This document shows, one piece after another, positions 28,820-38,350 of a DNA stretch of 64,000 bases. A program made the position numbers and the translations under genes. The stretch spans positions 1 to 64,000 of the forward strand of contig QCBW01000002.1 in the NCBI GenBank assembly GCA_003281485.1. Reading direction: 5' to 3'. This DNA is from Prochlorococcus sp. AG-347-J20 (GTDB lineage: Bacteria > Cyanobacteriota > Cyanobacteriia > PCC-6307 > Cyanobiaceae). The notes below the pieces were generated by a model. That model was not told the origin of the DNA. It worked only from the letters and a program-made list of their open reading frames with translations, and ran no database searches. Each line of letters starts with the position of its first letter. Positions within the stretch are counted from its first letter, which is position 1.

Positions 28820-29725
28820 TTATGAAATTAATTCAATATCTCTCAAGATCCAGAATCCTGCAAATTTTTCGACATAGGGGGTTGATTGTATGGAAATAAA
28901 TTGATAACCAAAAGAATTTTTTTTATTCTCTAAAAACTTTCTATTCAAAATGTTTGCATCTTTTTCTGGTAAATCTGTTACTAGCCACTTGTCGTCTTCT
29001 GAAGCTTCAAGGATGAGTTGGTTCTTACTTATAGTCAATTTTATAGGTTCTAAACAACTGAACCATGCAGAAAGTGCTAATGATCTATCTTTGCTAAAAA
29101 GTCTTAATCCTGGAACTAAATCGTTATCATTTGCATCTTGCTGAATCGGGAAAATATCTCCAAATTCCATAGGCCAATTTTCTGCTGTTTTTAGTTCGCC
29201 AATTGATATTTCAGAGATAGTTAAAGCATCACCCCTCACGGCTTCTGGTAGAGGTTTAGACAGGTTATCTGTTTTAGAAGTAAAAGTAGGAGCTAGTACA
29301 CCTCTTACATAACCTTTTTCCCTAGGATAAATCTCTTTTTCAAGAAATCCGATTCTATCGTGCAAATTGTAAGTTCTTCTACTTACCAGTGCCTCAATAC
29401 TCAAGGCTTTCAGGGATTTCTTAATGATTGACTTCATTGAAGACCTCCAGAATCGAACTATTGAAGGTTTTGCCCAGCCCTGTTTTTTAGCTTCAATTAT
29501 TGCCTCATTTAATGACTTTGTAAGCCATACTGAATTAACTTCATTGGCAGGACATTTTTTATTCCAAAGAAAAATATCTTCTTTCTTATAACCTCTTGTA
29601 GAGCAAATAATTAACTCCCACCTTTTTTTCCCATTGGATTCAATAATTGGTCTTGAGTAAAAGTCTAATTCCCAATCTGAAATTTTTAATTCAAGTAATG
29701 GTTCTGTTTTATTATTAATTTTCAT
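28820..29725 (-). CDS. Tab2/Atab2-family RNA-binding protein
   Basis: 301 residues. The family is known from Chlamydomonas Tab2 and Arabidopsis ATAB2, which activate translation of photosystem I (psaB) mRNA; cyanobacterial members are thought to be RNA-binding but less studied. Recognisable segments are WELDFYSRPI at 18-27, GKKRWELIIC near 33, WLTKSL near 67, and PLPEAVRGDALTISEI near 158-173. It overlaps the upstream S1-domain gene by 4 bases, an RNA-related operon. Confidence 0.85.
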   Translation of the reverse strand: MKINNKTEPLLELKISDWELDFYSRPIIESNGKKRWELIICSTRGYKKEDIFLWNKKCPANEVNSVWLTKSLNEAIIEAKKQGWAKPSIVRFWRSSMKSIIKKSLKALSIEALVSRRTYNLHDRIGFLEKEIYPREKGYVRGVLAPTFTSKTDNLSKPLPEAVRGDALTISEISIGELKTAENWPMEFGDIFPIQQDANDNDLVPGLRLFSKDRSLALSAWFSCLEPIKLTISKNQLILEASEDDKWLVTDLPEKDANILNRKFLENKKNSFGYQFISIQSTPYVEKFAGFWILRDIELIS

Positions 29726-30924
29726 TTATCTTGTTCTTTTTTATCAAAGAGTGCTTTAGTTTTTAGTGCTCTCTCTGTGGCTTCTTGCATAACTTTTTGC
29801 TTATCAATAATTAATTCTCCCGCAGAGTTTTCTAAGAGTGCTGTATTAAGACCAATGCGCCCTTTTTCGAGGTCAATTTCAGATATTAAAGCTTTTATAA
29901 CTTCTCCTTCCCTAAAAACTTCTCGCAAAGAACGAATGGATCCATTTGAAAGGGAGGATTGATGAAGAAGTCCACTAGCTCCCCCCAAATCAATAAAGAA
30001 GCCATAAGGTTTAACAGCTAAAACTTCTCCTTCAACTAATTGACCTACCTCTAGACTTGTAAGTTTAGAGACTAATGATGCTTTCTTTTCAGAAAGAACT
30101 AATTTTCTAGATTCTGGATTCACCTCAAGAAAAGCTACTTTTAGAGTTTTGCCAACAAAAGATTGATAGTCTTGCGCATCTTCAAGTTGGGATCTTGGGA
30201 TGAATCCTCTCAATCCATCTACATCACACGTAAGCCCACCTCTGTTAAATCCATTGATTAAAACGTCAATTAATTCTCCATTTTTTGCGGAACTTGATAC
30301 TTTCTCCCAGCTTTGCCTGAGAATTAATGCCCGAGAGCTTACTGTTACCATCCCATCAGCATTTTGTTCTTTGATAACCAATACTTCCATTTCAAGGCCT
30401 ACAGAAAACTTTTCTTTAAAGTTTGTTATGACTCCCAGCCCGCATTCTTTTTTGGGCATATATCCAGGAGCTTTTCCGCCAATGTCGACATAAAGTCCAT
30501 CACTTTCGATCGCTATAACCTTCCCTGAAATTATTTCTCCTGTAGCTCCAATTGGTTCATTTGCATTTAAAGCCTCCAAAAAAGCACTTTCGTCAAAATC
30601 GAATTCATCAACTATTCTTTCTAATTGAAAATCTGAATTTTGCTCAGAAAAATTAGTGGGTCTATTCAAGTCTTGTTGAGAATTATTAAAAGCTTTAATG
30701 TTTTCATAACTTTCCTCAATTCCTTTCGCCGATTCATCATCAATTATTTGAGGTTTAAGTGCGATATTTTCTTTTTTAATTTCTTCTTGCGAATTGGGTT
30801 GCTCATTATCTATTTTTTGAGTGTCTTTCTTGCTTATGTGGAGTACCTGAAGAGGTTTTTTAGGATCTTTTTTATTGCCCTTCGGTTGGATATAATCCTG
30901 GGCATTTTTATTATTGACTCCCAT
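29722..30924 (-). CDS. Three-domain S1 RNA-binding protein (ribosomal S1-like)
   Basis: 400 residues. The first 125 or so are polar and likely disordered. Three S1 domains follow: GEIISGKVIAIESDGLYVDI near 132, a middle one around GELIDVLINGFNRGGLTCDV near 216, and VGQLVEGEVLAVKPYGFFIDL near 295. It resembles the second S1 protein (Rps1b/Nbp1 type) of cyanobacteria rather than the main ribosomal S1. First gene of the cluster with Tab2 and the laccase-domain gene. Confidence 0.88.
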   Translation of the reverse strand: MGVNNKNAQDYIQPKGNKKDPKKPLQVLHISKKDTQKIDNEQPNSQEEIKKENIALKPQIIDDESAKGIEESYENIKAFNNSQQDLNRPTNFSEQNSDFQLERIVDEFDFDESAFLEALNANEPIGATGEIISGKVIAIESDGLYVDIGGKAPGYMPKKECGLGVITNFKEKFSVGLEMEVLVIKEQNADGMVTVSSRALILRQSWEKVSSSAKNGELIDVLINGFNRGGLTCDVDGLRGFIPRSQLEDAQDYQSFVGKTLKVAFLEVNPESRKLVLSEKKASLVSKLTSLEVGQLVEGEVLAVKPYGFFIDLGGASGLLHQSSLSNGSIRSLREVFREGEVIKALISEIDLEKGRIGLNTALLENSAGELIIDKQKVMQEATERALKTKALFDKKEQDK

Positions 30925-30990
30925 CGTAGGTAAAATAAGGATAATTAATTATTAACATACTCTAAATGTTAGTATTCAAAATTTAATTTA

Positions 30991-31785
30991 ATGAACTTTA
31001 AACCAATACCTAATAAATTTGAATATTTAAATTGGCAAGAAATTGAGTGTTTTGCAAAAAACAAAAGATCAACTGTGATTTGGCCATTCGGTGCTGTTGA
31101 GCAACATGGGCCGCATTTGCCTCTTGCTACAGACAGTATTTTTGTTGATGAAATTATTAGCGAAGTTTTAAAATTATGCTCTGCTGACATTCCGTTAAAA
31201 AAACTTCCAACCCAATATATTGGTTTTTCTCCAGAGCATAAGGGTTTTGCGGGGACAATTTCACTTTCCTCAAATTTAATTACCTCAATGATCAAGGAAG
31301 TCGGAGGTCAATTATCTGAAATGGGTTTTAAAAGGTTGATATTAATTAATGGACATGGAGGTCAAATTTCACTATTGAATACAGCTGCAAGAGAGCTAAG
31401 AAGTGTCGCGCCAGGGATGGCAGTTTTCCCTTGTTTCTTATGGAGTGGTGTGAATGGATTAAGTGAATTGTTAACAAAAACTGAGATTGAGGATGGGCTT
31501 CATGCTTCTTTAGCTGAAACAAGTTTGATGCTCGCTTTGAAACCAGAATTAGTAGGTGATGAACGCCCACATGAGGGTAATAAGGTAGAGATCCCTGAAG
31601 GTTGGAGTCTAGAGGGCAATGCGCCTACTGCTTGGCTTACTGAAGACTTCAGTAAATCAGGTGTTATTGGAGATAGTAGAGGAGCAAATGAGTCTTTAGG
31701 GAAAAATTTAAAGGAATTATTGATTAATCATTGGTTTAAATTGATTATGAATCTGATGCAATCAGATTGGCCAAATAATTCTTAA
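30991..31785 (+). CDS. Creatininase-family amidohydrolase
   Basis: 264 residues. Metal-binding pattern of the family is present: WPFGAVEQHGPHLPLATDS near 30-48 (E, H, D ligands), HKGFAGTISL near 88, and INGHGGQISLLNTAARELR near 115. Family members act on cyclic amides such as creatinine or in MftE/ArfB-type pathway steps; the true substrate in picocyanobacteria is not known to me. ATG 30991. Divergent from the S1 gene across 66 bases. Confidence 0.88.
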   Translation: MNFKPIPNKFEYLNWQEIECFAKNKRSTVIWPFGAVEQHGPHLPLATDSIFVDEIISEVLKLCSADIPLKKLPTQYIGFSPEHKGFAGTISLSSNLITSMIKEVGGQLSEMGFKRLILINGHGGQISLLNTAARELRSVAPGMAVFPCFLWSGVNGLSELLTKTEIEDGLHASLAETSLMLALKPELVGDERPHEGNKVEIPEGWSLEGNAPTAWLTEDFSKSGVIGDSRGANESLGKNLKELLINHWFKLIMNLMQSDWPNNS

Positions 31786-31851
31786 TTAAGTTTAAGTAAA
31801 AAATGTGACTTAACATTTGAAACTATTTTCATGATATTTAAATAAACTCTC

Positions 31852-31857
31852 TATAAT
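31852..31857 (+). promoter_or_regulatory. Candidate -10 element of ado
   Basis: Perfect TATAAT. Transcription would begin near 31864, giving about 33 bases of leader to the ATG at 31897, but only about 6 to an upstream ATG at 31870. This supports the downstream start for ado. No good -35 is seen at the usual distance. Confidence 0.45.
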
Positions 31858-31896
31858 CGTGTAATATTTATGCATAATGAGCTAAAGATTACTGAC

Positions 31897-32625
31897 ATGC
31901 AAACTCTAGAATCAAATAAAAAAACTATTGATGAATCGAATAATTCGATTTCTTTAGATTTGCCCGACTTTACTACAGATTCTTATAAGGATGCGTACAG
32001 CAGAATAAATGCAATTGTTATAGAGGGAGAGCAAGAGGCACATGATAATTACATTTCAATAGCAACTTTAATTCCAAATGAGTTAGAGGAGTTAACCAAA
32101 TTGGCGAGAATGGAAATGAAGCATAAAAAAGGCTTTACTGCATGTGGAAGAAATTTAGGTGTAGTAGCTGATATGGAATTCGCTAAAAAATTCTTTTCTA
32201 AATTACATGGTAATTTTCAAGTTGCTCTTGAAAAAGGAAATTTAACAACATGTCTTTTAATACAAGCTATCTTAATTGAAGCATTTGCAATTTCTGCTTA
32301 CAACGTTTACATAAGAGTTGCGGATCCTTTTGCAAAAAAAATTACAGAGGGAGTGGTTAAAGATGAATATCTTCATTTGAATTATGGTCAAGAGTGGCTT
32401 AAAGAGAATCTATCTACTTGTAAAGAGGAATTAATAGAAGCTAATAAGGTTAATCTTCCGTTAATTAAAAAGATGTTAGATGAAGTAGCAGATGACGCTT
32501 CAGTTTTAGCTATGGAAAGAGAAGAATTAATGGAAGAATTTATGATTGCTTATCAAGATACATTAATGGAAATAGGTCTAGATAATAGAGAAATTGCAAG
32601 AATGGCTATGGCAGCTATCGTCTAA
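31897..32625 (+). CDS. ado: Aldehyde-deformylating oxygenase (alkane-forming)
   Basis: Di-iron ferritin-like enzyme turning fatty aldehydes into alkanes plus formate. 242 residues from ATG 31897, whose N-terminus MQTLE resembles characterised Prochlorococcus enzymes; ATG 31870 would add 9 residues. Iron ligands sit in EGEQEAHDNY, EMKHKKGF, LIEAFAISAYN and KDEYLHLNYG. Followed after 108 bases by its partner aar, which supplies the aldehyde. Confidence 0.96.
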   Translation: MQTLESNKKTIDESNNSISLDLPDFTTDSYKDAYSRINAIVIEGEQEAHDNYISIATLIPNELEELTKLARMEMKHKKGFTACGRNLGVVADMEFAKKFFSKLHGNFQVALEKGNLTTCLLIQAILIEAFAISAYNVYIRVADPFAKKITEGVVKDEYLHLNYGQEWLKENLSTCKEELIEANKVNLPLIKKMLDEVADDASVLAMEREELMEEFMIAYQDTLMEIGLDNREIARMAMAAIV

Positions 32626-32733
32626 TTACATTTATAATAAATTAAGGATTTTAATAATTAATCAATCCTATTTAAGTAGTTACCTCTGTGCTATTGTTCA
32701 TAACATCGTATAGAAACCATTTATAAATTTTAA

Positions 32734-33774
32734 ATGTTTGGGTTAATAGGCCACTCAACCAGTTTTGAAGATGCAAAAAGAAAAGCTTCGATGTTAGGCT
32801 TTGATCATATTGCTGATGGCGACTTGGATGTTTGGTGTACAGCGCCTCCTCAGCTTGTTGAAAATGTAGAAGTTAAGAGTGCTACTGGAATATCTATTGA
32901 AGGTTCTTATATAGATTCGTGCTTTGTTCCTGAAATGCTTTCTAGGTTTAAAACGGCTAGAAGAAAAGTACTAAATGCTATGGAATTAGCTCAGAAAAAA
33001 GGGATTAACATTACCGCTTTAGGAGGGTTTACTTCTATTATTTTTGAGAATTTTAATCTTCTACAGCATAAACAAATTAGAAATACTTCATTAGAGTGGG
33101 AAAGGTTTACTACTGGCAATACTCATACCGCCTGGGTTATATGTAAGCAACTAGAAATAAATGCGCCTCGCATTGGGATAGACCTTAAAAAAGCAACTGT
33201 TGCAGTAATTGGTGCTACAGGTGATATTGGTAGTGCTGTTTGTAGATGGCTTATCAATAAAACTGGGATTTCAGAACTACTTATGGTGGCAAGACAACAA
33301 GAACCACTAGCACTATTACAAAAAGAATTAGATGGTGGCACCGTAACAAGCTTAAATGAGGCATTGCCTCAGGCGGATATTGTTGTATGGGTTGCAAGTA
33401 TGCCTAAAACTATTGAAATTGATACAGATAACTTAAAAAAACCATGTTTAATGATTGATGGCGGATACCCCAAAAATCTTGATGAGAAATTTCAGGGTGA
33501 AAATATTCATGTTTTAAAAGGAGGTATAGTAGAGTTTTTTAATGATATTGGTTGGAATATGATGGAACTTGCGGAAATGCAAAACCCTCAGCGAGAGATG
33601 TTTGCTTGCTTTGCAGAAGCTATGATTTTAGAATTTGAAAAATGTCATACAAACTTTAGTTGGGGAAGAAATAACATTTCCCTTGAAAAGATGGAGTTTA
33701 TTGGAGCAGCATCTTTAAAGCATGGTTTTTCTGCGATTGGACTTGATAAGCAGCCCAAGGTATTAACTGTTTAA
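32734..33774 (+). CDS. aar: Long-chain acyl-ACP reductase
   Basis: NADPH-dependent reductase forming fatty aldehydes from acyl-ACP for the alkane pathway. 346 residues. N-terminal [17 protein letters not shown] at 2-18, central Rossmann motif [17 protein letters not shown] near 154-170, and [15 protein letters not shown] near 262. Sits between ado and accA, the usual marine picocyanobacterial order; accA starts 3 bases after its stop. Confidence 0.96.
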   Translation: MFGLIGHSTSFEDAKRKASMLGFDHIADGDLDVWCTAPPQLVENVEVKSATGISIEGSYIDSCFVPEMLSRFKTARRKVLNAMELAQKKGINITALGGFTSIIFENFNLLQHKQIRNTSLEWERFTTGNTHTAWVICKQLEINAPRIGIDLKKATVAVIGATGDIGSAVCRWLINKTGISELLMVARQQEPLALLQKELDGGTVTSLNEALPQADIVVWVASMPKTIEIDTDNLKKPCLMIDGGYPKNLDEKFQGENIHVLKGGIVEFFNDIGWNMMELAEMQNPQREMFACFAEAMILEFEKCHTNFSWGRNNISLEKMEFIGAASLKHGFSAIGLDKQPKVLTV

Positions 33775-33777
33775 ATT

Positions 33778-34785
33778 ATGGCTAAACGTTACCTCCTTGA
33801 TTTTGAAAAGCCTCTAGTTGAACTTGAGAAGCAGATAGAGCAAATTAAAGAATTAGCTCGAGATTCAGAGGTAGATGTTAGTCAACAGCTTCTGCAGCTT
33901 GAAACCTTAGCTGCTAGGAGAAGAGAAGAAATATTTAAATCTCTCACCCCTGCTCAAAAGATTCAGGTAGCTAGACATCCTCAAAGACCTAGTACTTTGG
34001 ATTTTGTTCAAATGTTTTGTGATGACTGGATCGAATTACATGGAGATAGAAATGGTGGCGATGATATGGCACTAATTGGGGGGATAGGTTCGATAAATAA
34101 TAGACCAGTGTTGATGTTAGGGCATCAAAAAGGAAGGGACACAAAAGAAAATGTAGTAAGAAATTTTGGGATGGCAAAACCAGGAGGTTACAGAAAAGCT
34201 CTTAGATTAATGCAACACGCAAATAGATTTTCTTTGCCAATTCTTACATTTATTGATACTCCTGGAGCTTATGCTGGTTTAAAAGCTGAAGAACAAGGTC
34301 AAGGTGAAGCGATAGCAAGAAACCTTCGAGAGATGTTTGGATTGAAAGTCCCAATTGTGGCTACTGTCATTGGAGAAGGAGGTTCTGGAGGAGCACTTGG
34401 TATAGGTGTTGCCGATAGGTTACTAATGTTTGAACATAGTGTTTACACAGTTGCTAGTCCGGAAGCATGTGCATCAATTTTGTGGAGAGATGCTTCAAAG
34501 GCACCAGAAGCCGCATCAGCACTTAAAATCACAGGTAAAGATTTACTAAAATTAGGTATAATAGATGAGGTACTACCAGAACCTTCTGGTGGGAATAATT
34601 GGGCTCCTTTAGATGCTGGTAACACACTAAAAGAGGCTATTGAGAAACACCTTAATGCTTTACTGCAAATGCCTGAAGACGAATTAATTGAGGAAAGATA
34701 CAAAAAGTTTAGGGTTTTAGGTAAATTCATTGAAGCAAATAATATTGAAGAAATTTATAGTGAAATCCCCCAAAAAACTGAATAA
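33778..34785 (+). CDS. accA: Acetyl-CoA carboxylase carboxyltransferase subunit alpha
   Basis: Alpha half of the carboxyltransferase that makes malonyl-CoA, the first step of fatty-acid synthesis. 335 residues with [17 protein letters not shown] at 6-22, [10 protein letters not shown] near 160, and [12 protein letters not shown] near 200. It directly follows aar, linking initiation of fatty-acid synthesis with alkane formation in one transcription unit; this is inference from spacing. Confidence 0.98.
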   Translation: MAKRYLLDFEKPLVELEKQIEQIKELARDSEVDVSQQLLQLETLAARRREEIFKSLTPAQKIQVARHPQRPSTLDFVQMFCDDWIELHGDRNGGDDMALIGGIGSINNRPVLMLGHQKGRDTKENVVRNFGMAKPGGYRKALRLMQHANRFSLPILTFIDTPGAYAGLKAEEQGQGEAIARNLREMFGLKVPIVATVIGEGGSGGALGIGVADRLLMFEHSVYTVASPEACASILWRDASKAPEAASALKITGKDLLKLGIIDEVLPEPSGGNNWAPLDAGNTLKEAIEKHLNALLQMPEDELIEERYKKFRVLGKFIEANNIEEIYSEIPQKTE

Positions 34786-34786
34786 C

Positions 34787-35494
34787 TTGAAACTAGCTTT
34801 TATAACGGGTGCTACGAAAGGTATTGGTAGATCAACTGCAATTACTTTTGCAAATGCTGGTTGGGATTTAATTTTACTTTCCAGGAATATGGATTTATTG
34901 GAGAAATTAAAGAGCGAACTGTTGACCACTAATTCAAAAATTCATCTAGTAAAGTGTGATTTAACTAATCTCCTAGAAATAGAACATTGTGTTAAAGAGG
35001 CAATTGAGAAGTATGGGTGCCCTTCAGTATTGATAAATAATGCCGGTTGCGCATTCAATGGCCCTTTAGTTGAAATGGAATTAGGTCAATGGGAACAAAC
35101 TATTAAAATAAACCTCACAAGTGTTTTTCAAATTTGTAGTTCAATAATTCCTCAAATGAGAAAAAATGGTGGTTTAGTTATTAATGTTAGTAGTCATGCT
35201 TCTTATAATGCATTCTCCCAATGGGGAGCTTATTGTGTTTCAAAATCTGCATTAGCTATGTTTACTAAATGCTTGAGGGAGGAGGAGAGATCTAATTCAA
35301 TAAGAGCGTGCACAATAACTCTTGGTTCAGTAAATACTCCTCTTTGGGACTCCGAATCAATTAATTCTGATTTTGATAGAACTTCTATGCTCTCCTCAAA
35401 GGAGGTATCAGAAACTATTCTCTACATGGCTCAAAAACCTGAATCACAATTGATCGAAGACTTGACCTTGATGCCTTCTGGCGGAGCATTTTAA
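34787..35494 (+). CDS. Short-chain dehydrogenase/reductase
   Basis: NAD(P)-dependent SDR. From TTG 34787 it begins LKLAFITGATKGIG, with the TGATKGIG cofactor motif at 7-14, NNAGCAFNG near 85 and the catalytic YCVSK (with a Ser in NVSSHASYN) near 145. Substrate unknown. An ATG at 34730 would extend it by 19 residues over the end of accA, but that stretch looks like a shadow of accA. TTG 34787 lies 1 base after the accA stop. Confidence 0.85.
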   Translation: MKLAFITGATKGIGRSTAITFANAGWDLILLSRNMDLLEKLKSELLTTNSKIHLVKCDLTNLLEIEHCVKEAIEKYGCPSVLINNAGCAFNGPLVEMELGQWEQTIKINLTSVFQICSSIIPQMRKNGGLVINVSSHASYNAFSQWGAYCVSKSALAMFTKCLREEERSNSIRACTITLGSVNTPLWDSESINSDFDRTSMLSSKEVSETILYMAQKPESQLIEDLTLMPSGGAF

Positions 35495-35555
35495 ATATTC
35501 TGGTTGTCTGATTAATCTTAAAACAGTGATTTTTTTTAGTACTATTTGAACCCGA

Positions 35556-35584
35556 TTGAACAAGAGAATGTGATATAGTATATA
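35556..35584 (+). promoter_or_regulatory. Candidate sigma70-type promoter of folE
   Basis: TTGAAC (35556-35561), 17 bases, TATATA (35579-35584). Predicted start near 35591 leaves about 57 bases of leader to the folE ATG. The surrounding 153-base spacer shows no gene. Confidence 0.45.
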
Positions 35585-35647
35585 AGCAATTAAGCTTTTG
35601 GAAGATACAGTTAATTAAGTTGCATACAATTTTCTGTTTAAAATTTT

Positions 35648-36388
35648 ATGACCTCTACATTACCCAACGATAATATTAGAAACTTTGACGACCAGATTAC
35701 TAATAAACTAATTTCTGAAATTATTAGAGACAGAATTAAGAATTCTGGGACTAGATTTAATGCCAACGATAATATTTCTGATTTTATAAATCCTGGTGAA
35801 TTAGAAATTTTAGAAAAAGAAGTAGCCTCAAGGGTTAAAGACTTACTAAAATCCCTCGTAATAGATGTTGAGAATGATCATAATACTCAAGAAACTGCTG
35901 AAAGAGTTTCAAAAATGTTTTTAAATGAAGTCTTTAAAGGCAGATATCATGAACAACCTAAAGTTACAAGTTTCCCTAATGACAAGAATCTAGATGAGAT
36001 TTATACGGTTGGCCCAATTTCAGTCAGATCTGCATGTTCACATCACTTAGTTCCAATTCTAGGAGAATGTTGGATAGGTATTAAACCTGGAAATAAAGTC
36101 ATAGGGCTTTCAAAATTTGCCAGAGTTGCTGACTGGGTTTTTTCAAGACCTCATATTCAGGAAGAAGCTGTAATGATTCTTGCAGATGAAATTGAAAAAC
36201 TATGCGAACCTAAAGGTTTAGGAATTATTGTAAAGGCCCAACATTATTGTATGAAGTGGAGGGGAGTCAAAGAACCAAATACAAGTATGATTAATTCTGT
36301 GGTGAGAGGCGATTTTAGACACGATTTAAGTTTAAAACAAGAATTTTTTGAGCTTGTAAAACAGCAGTCCGCTACAAATAATTACTAA
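35648..36388 (+). CDS. folE: GTP cyclohydrolase I
   Basis: Converts GTP to dihydroneopterin triphosphate for folate. 246 residues with an N-terminal extension of about 60 residues. Zinc and active-site residues are in RSACSHHLVPILGECWIGI near 120-138 and in IVKAQHYCMKWRG near 195-207. Stop overlaps the stop of convergent trpF by 4 bases. Confidence 0.96.
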   Translation: MTSTLPNDNIRNFDDQITNKLISEIIRDRIKNSGTRFNANDNISDFINPGELEILEKEVASRVKDLLKSLVIDVENDHNTQETAERVSKMFLNEVFKGRYHEQPKVTSFPNDKNLDEIYTVGPISVRSACSHHLVPILGECWIGIKPGNKVIGLSKFARVADWVFSRPHIQEEAVMILADEIEKLCEPKGLGIIVKAQHYCMKWRGVKEPNTSMINSVVRGDFRHDLSLKQEFFELVKQQSATNNY

Positions 36389-37041
36389 TTTCTTTTCAGA
36401 AAATTAAAAAGTTCCTCTGTTTTTTTAATATTTTTTAAACCTGGAGATATTTCAATACTACTTGAAATATCTAATCCATCTGGTTTGAAATCAGTGAGGA
36501 TTTCATCAATCCATTCAATTGATATCCCACCTGCTAACCACCATGGTTTGCTAAATTGCAAATTCTTTAGATGTATAGAATTTATTTTTTTCCCTGAACC
36601 TCCATAAGTTTCTTTATTCCAAGAATCAAGTAGTATCGCATCTACATAATCCTCAAAAGGTTTTATTTTATCTATGTCCTTTTCTGTTTTTATTCTGAAA
36701 GCTTTCCATAGGCCAATATTGGGAATTTTTTCCCTTATTTTTTTGCAATAATTAATATCTTCATCTCCATGTAATTGAATAATTGTCTCACTAGGGTTTC
36801 CTAAGAAATTTTTAATAATTAAATCTATAGGACAATTTTGTACTACAGATACCCTCTCAATTTTTGGATAAAACCTTTCTAAGGTTTTGAAAATCTTTCT
36901 CTTGATTTTTGCTGATACATACCTTGGTGAATCCTCCACAGAAATAATGCCGATAGCATGAGCTCCTAATTTTGCGATTTGAAGAGCTTGTTCTTCGGTT
37001 GTTAATCCACAAATTTTAACAAGAGTATTAGTCTTGGGCAT
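36385..37041 (-). CDS. trpF: Phosphoribosylanthranilate isomerase
   Basis: (beta/alpha)8 enzyme of tryptophan synthesis. 218 residues with VKICGLTTEEQA at 7-18 (catalytic Cys), IQLHGDED near 88, LLDSW near 138 (catalytic Asp) and WWLAGGIS near 167. Convergent with folE and divergent from the site-2 protease with 55 bases between. Confidence 0.96.
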   Translation of the reverse strand: MPKTNTLVKICGLTTEEQALQIAKLGAHAIGIISVEDSPRYVSAKIKRKIFKTLERFYPKIERVSVVQNCPIDLIIKNFLGNPSETIIQLHGDEDINYCKKIREKIPNIGLWKAFRIKTEKDIDKIKPFEDYVDAILLDSWNKETYGGSGKKINSIHLKNLQFSKPWWLAGGISIEWIDEILTDFKPDGLDISSSIEISPGLKNIKKTEELFNFLKRN

Positions 37042-37096
37042 ATGAATGTACTGTATGTAGAATTACTAATATTGCTAAATATAGCGGAGATTATTT

Positions 37097-38320
37097 TTGA
37101 AAAGTTGGCAAATTTTTAAAATACGGGGAATTCCCTTTAAAATTCATCCTTATTGGTTTGCAATTTTCTTTTTATTCTCATGGAGTACAAGTAATCATGT
37201 TAATTTAACATCAGGTGAAATTTACAATAGTAAAGAAGCTTGGACTATAGGATTTTTAACTTCTTTTTTCTGGTTATCTTCAATTATTTCTCATGAGGTT
37301 TTACATACTTTTGTTTGCCTTAAGCAGGGTGTAAAAATAAAAAATATTACTTTTTATTTTCTTGGAGCAATTTTACAAATAGATAAATATTGTCAAAATG
37401 CTTTAGGTAATATAAAAATAGCAATCGTTAGACCACTATTATGTTTTGCTACTGCATCTATCCTGTTTTTAATAAGTATTTATAGTACATCTCAAGAACT
37501 AATATCCTTAAATATAATTTCTAGAGTTGGCATATTGAATTTGTTCTTTGGCTTCTTGAATTTAATTCCAATTGGTTCTTTAGATGGAGGAAATTTATTA
37601 AAAAGTATTATTTGGTATTTTTCAGGAAGTAAAAATAAAGGAAGGAGGTTTCTCAATAAAGTAAATTTGTCTTTATCTTTTTTTGTTCTGATATTTGGGA
37701 TAATTTGTTTATTTAAATTTAGCTTTTACTACGGTTTAATTCTTTCTTTTTTAGGTTTGTTTGGAGTTAATTCTTCAAAATCTGAAAGTCAATTTTTTAA
37801 AATTGAAAACATACTAAAATTTAGTAAAGTTTCTGAGATTAAACTAAAGCCTTTGAGGAAAATTGAATTCGATTCAAATTTCTCAGAATTTAATAAATTA
37901 ATAAAAAATAAGAAGGATGCATCGGATAAATATTTTTTTGTTACGAATAATGGTAGATGGACCGGTTTTGTTGATGAGAATATTTTAAAAACTATTTCCT
38001 TAAAAAAATGGGAACAGAACTTTGTTGGAGATTTTATGAAATCAATCGAAAGTTTTGAAAGTGTATCTTATAACGATAAATTATGGAGAACTATAGAGAA
38101 ACTTGAAGAAACAAATGAAGGTTTTTTGTTGGTTCTCAATGCTGCAAATATTCCTTTGGGGATAATTGATAGGTCAAAAATTGGAAACTTTGTATTGAAT
38201 AAATTAGGTTTTATTTTGCCTTCAGAGATTGTTAATAAATTAAACTTTAAAAATCATTATCCCTTAGGAATTGAATTGCCAAGAATAATTAATTCGATGA
38301 AGCAGAAAGGAGATCTTTAA
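37097..38320 (+). CDS. Site-2-protease family intramembrane metalloprotease with CBS region
   Basis: 407 residues. Zinc-site HEVLH at 66-70 lies in a membrane helix, and the third ligand Asp is in the IPIGSLDGGNL motif near 165. Several membrane segments span about 20-215. The soluble C-terminal half (about 230-390) looks like a CBS-domain pair, the usual layout of cyanobacterial S2P-CBS proteins. Function and substrate unknown. Start is TTG 37097. Confidence 0.88.
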   Translation: MKSWQIFKIRGIPFKIHPYWFAIFFLFSWSTSNHVNLTSGEIYNSKEAWTIGFLTSFFWLSSIISHEVLHTFVCLKQGVKIKNITFYFLGAILQIDKYCQNALGNIKIAIVRPLLCFATASILFLISIYSTSQELISLNIISRVGILNLFFGFLNLIPIGSLDGGNLLKSIIWYFSGSKNKGRRFLNKVNLSLSFFVLIFGIICLFKFSFYYGLILSFLGLFGVNSSKSESQFFKIENILKFSKVSEIKLKPLRKIEFDSNFSEFNKLIKNKKDASDKYFFVTNNGRWTGFVDENILKTISLKKWEQNFVGDFMKSIESFESVSYNDKLWRTIEKLEETNEGFLLVLNAANIPLGIIDRSKIGNFVLNKLGFILPSEIVNKLNFKNHYPLGIELPRIINSMKQKGDL

Positions 38321-38350
38321 TAATTCTTGTAATTACAATTTTCAATTTTT

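Noticed and set aside
32645..32669. AGGATT/AATCCT inverted repeat after ado as terminator
   Set aside because: Six-base arms with a 13-base loop and no U-run; could be chance in AT-rich sequence.
34730..34786. ATG start of the SDR inside accA
   Set aside because: The 19 extra residues are an out-of-frame reading of accA; TTG 34787 begins right at the Rossmann fold.
38327..38338. TTGTAATTACAA dyad between the S2P and lipoate ligase genes as a firm terminator
   Set aside because: Too short and weak to call; a nearby T-run makes a bidirectional terminator possible but unproven.
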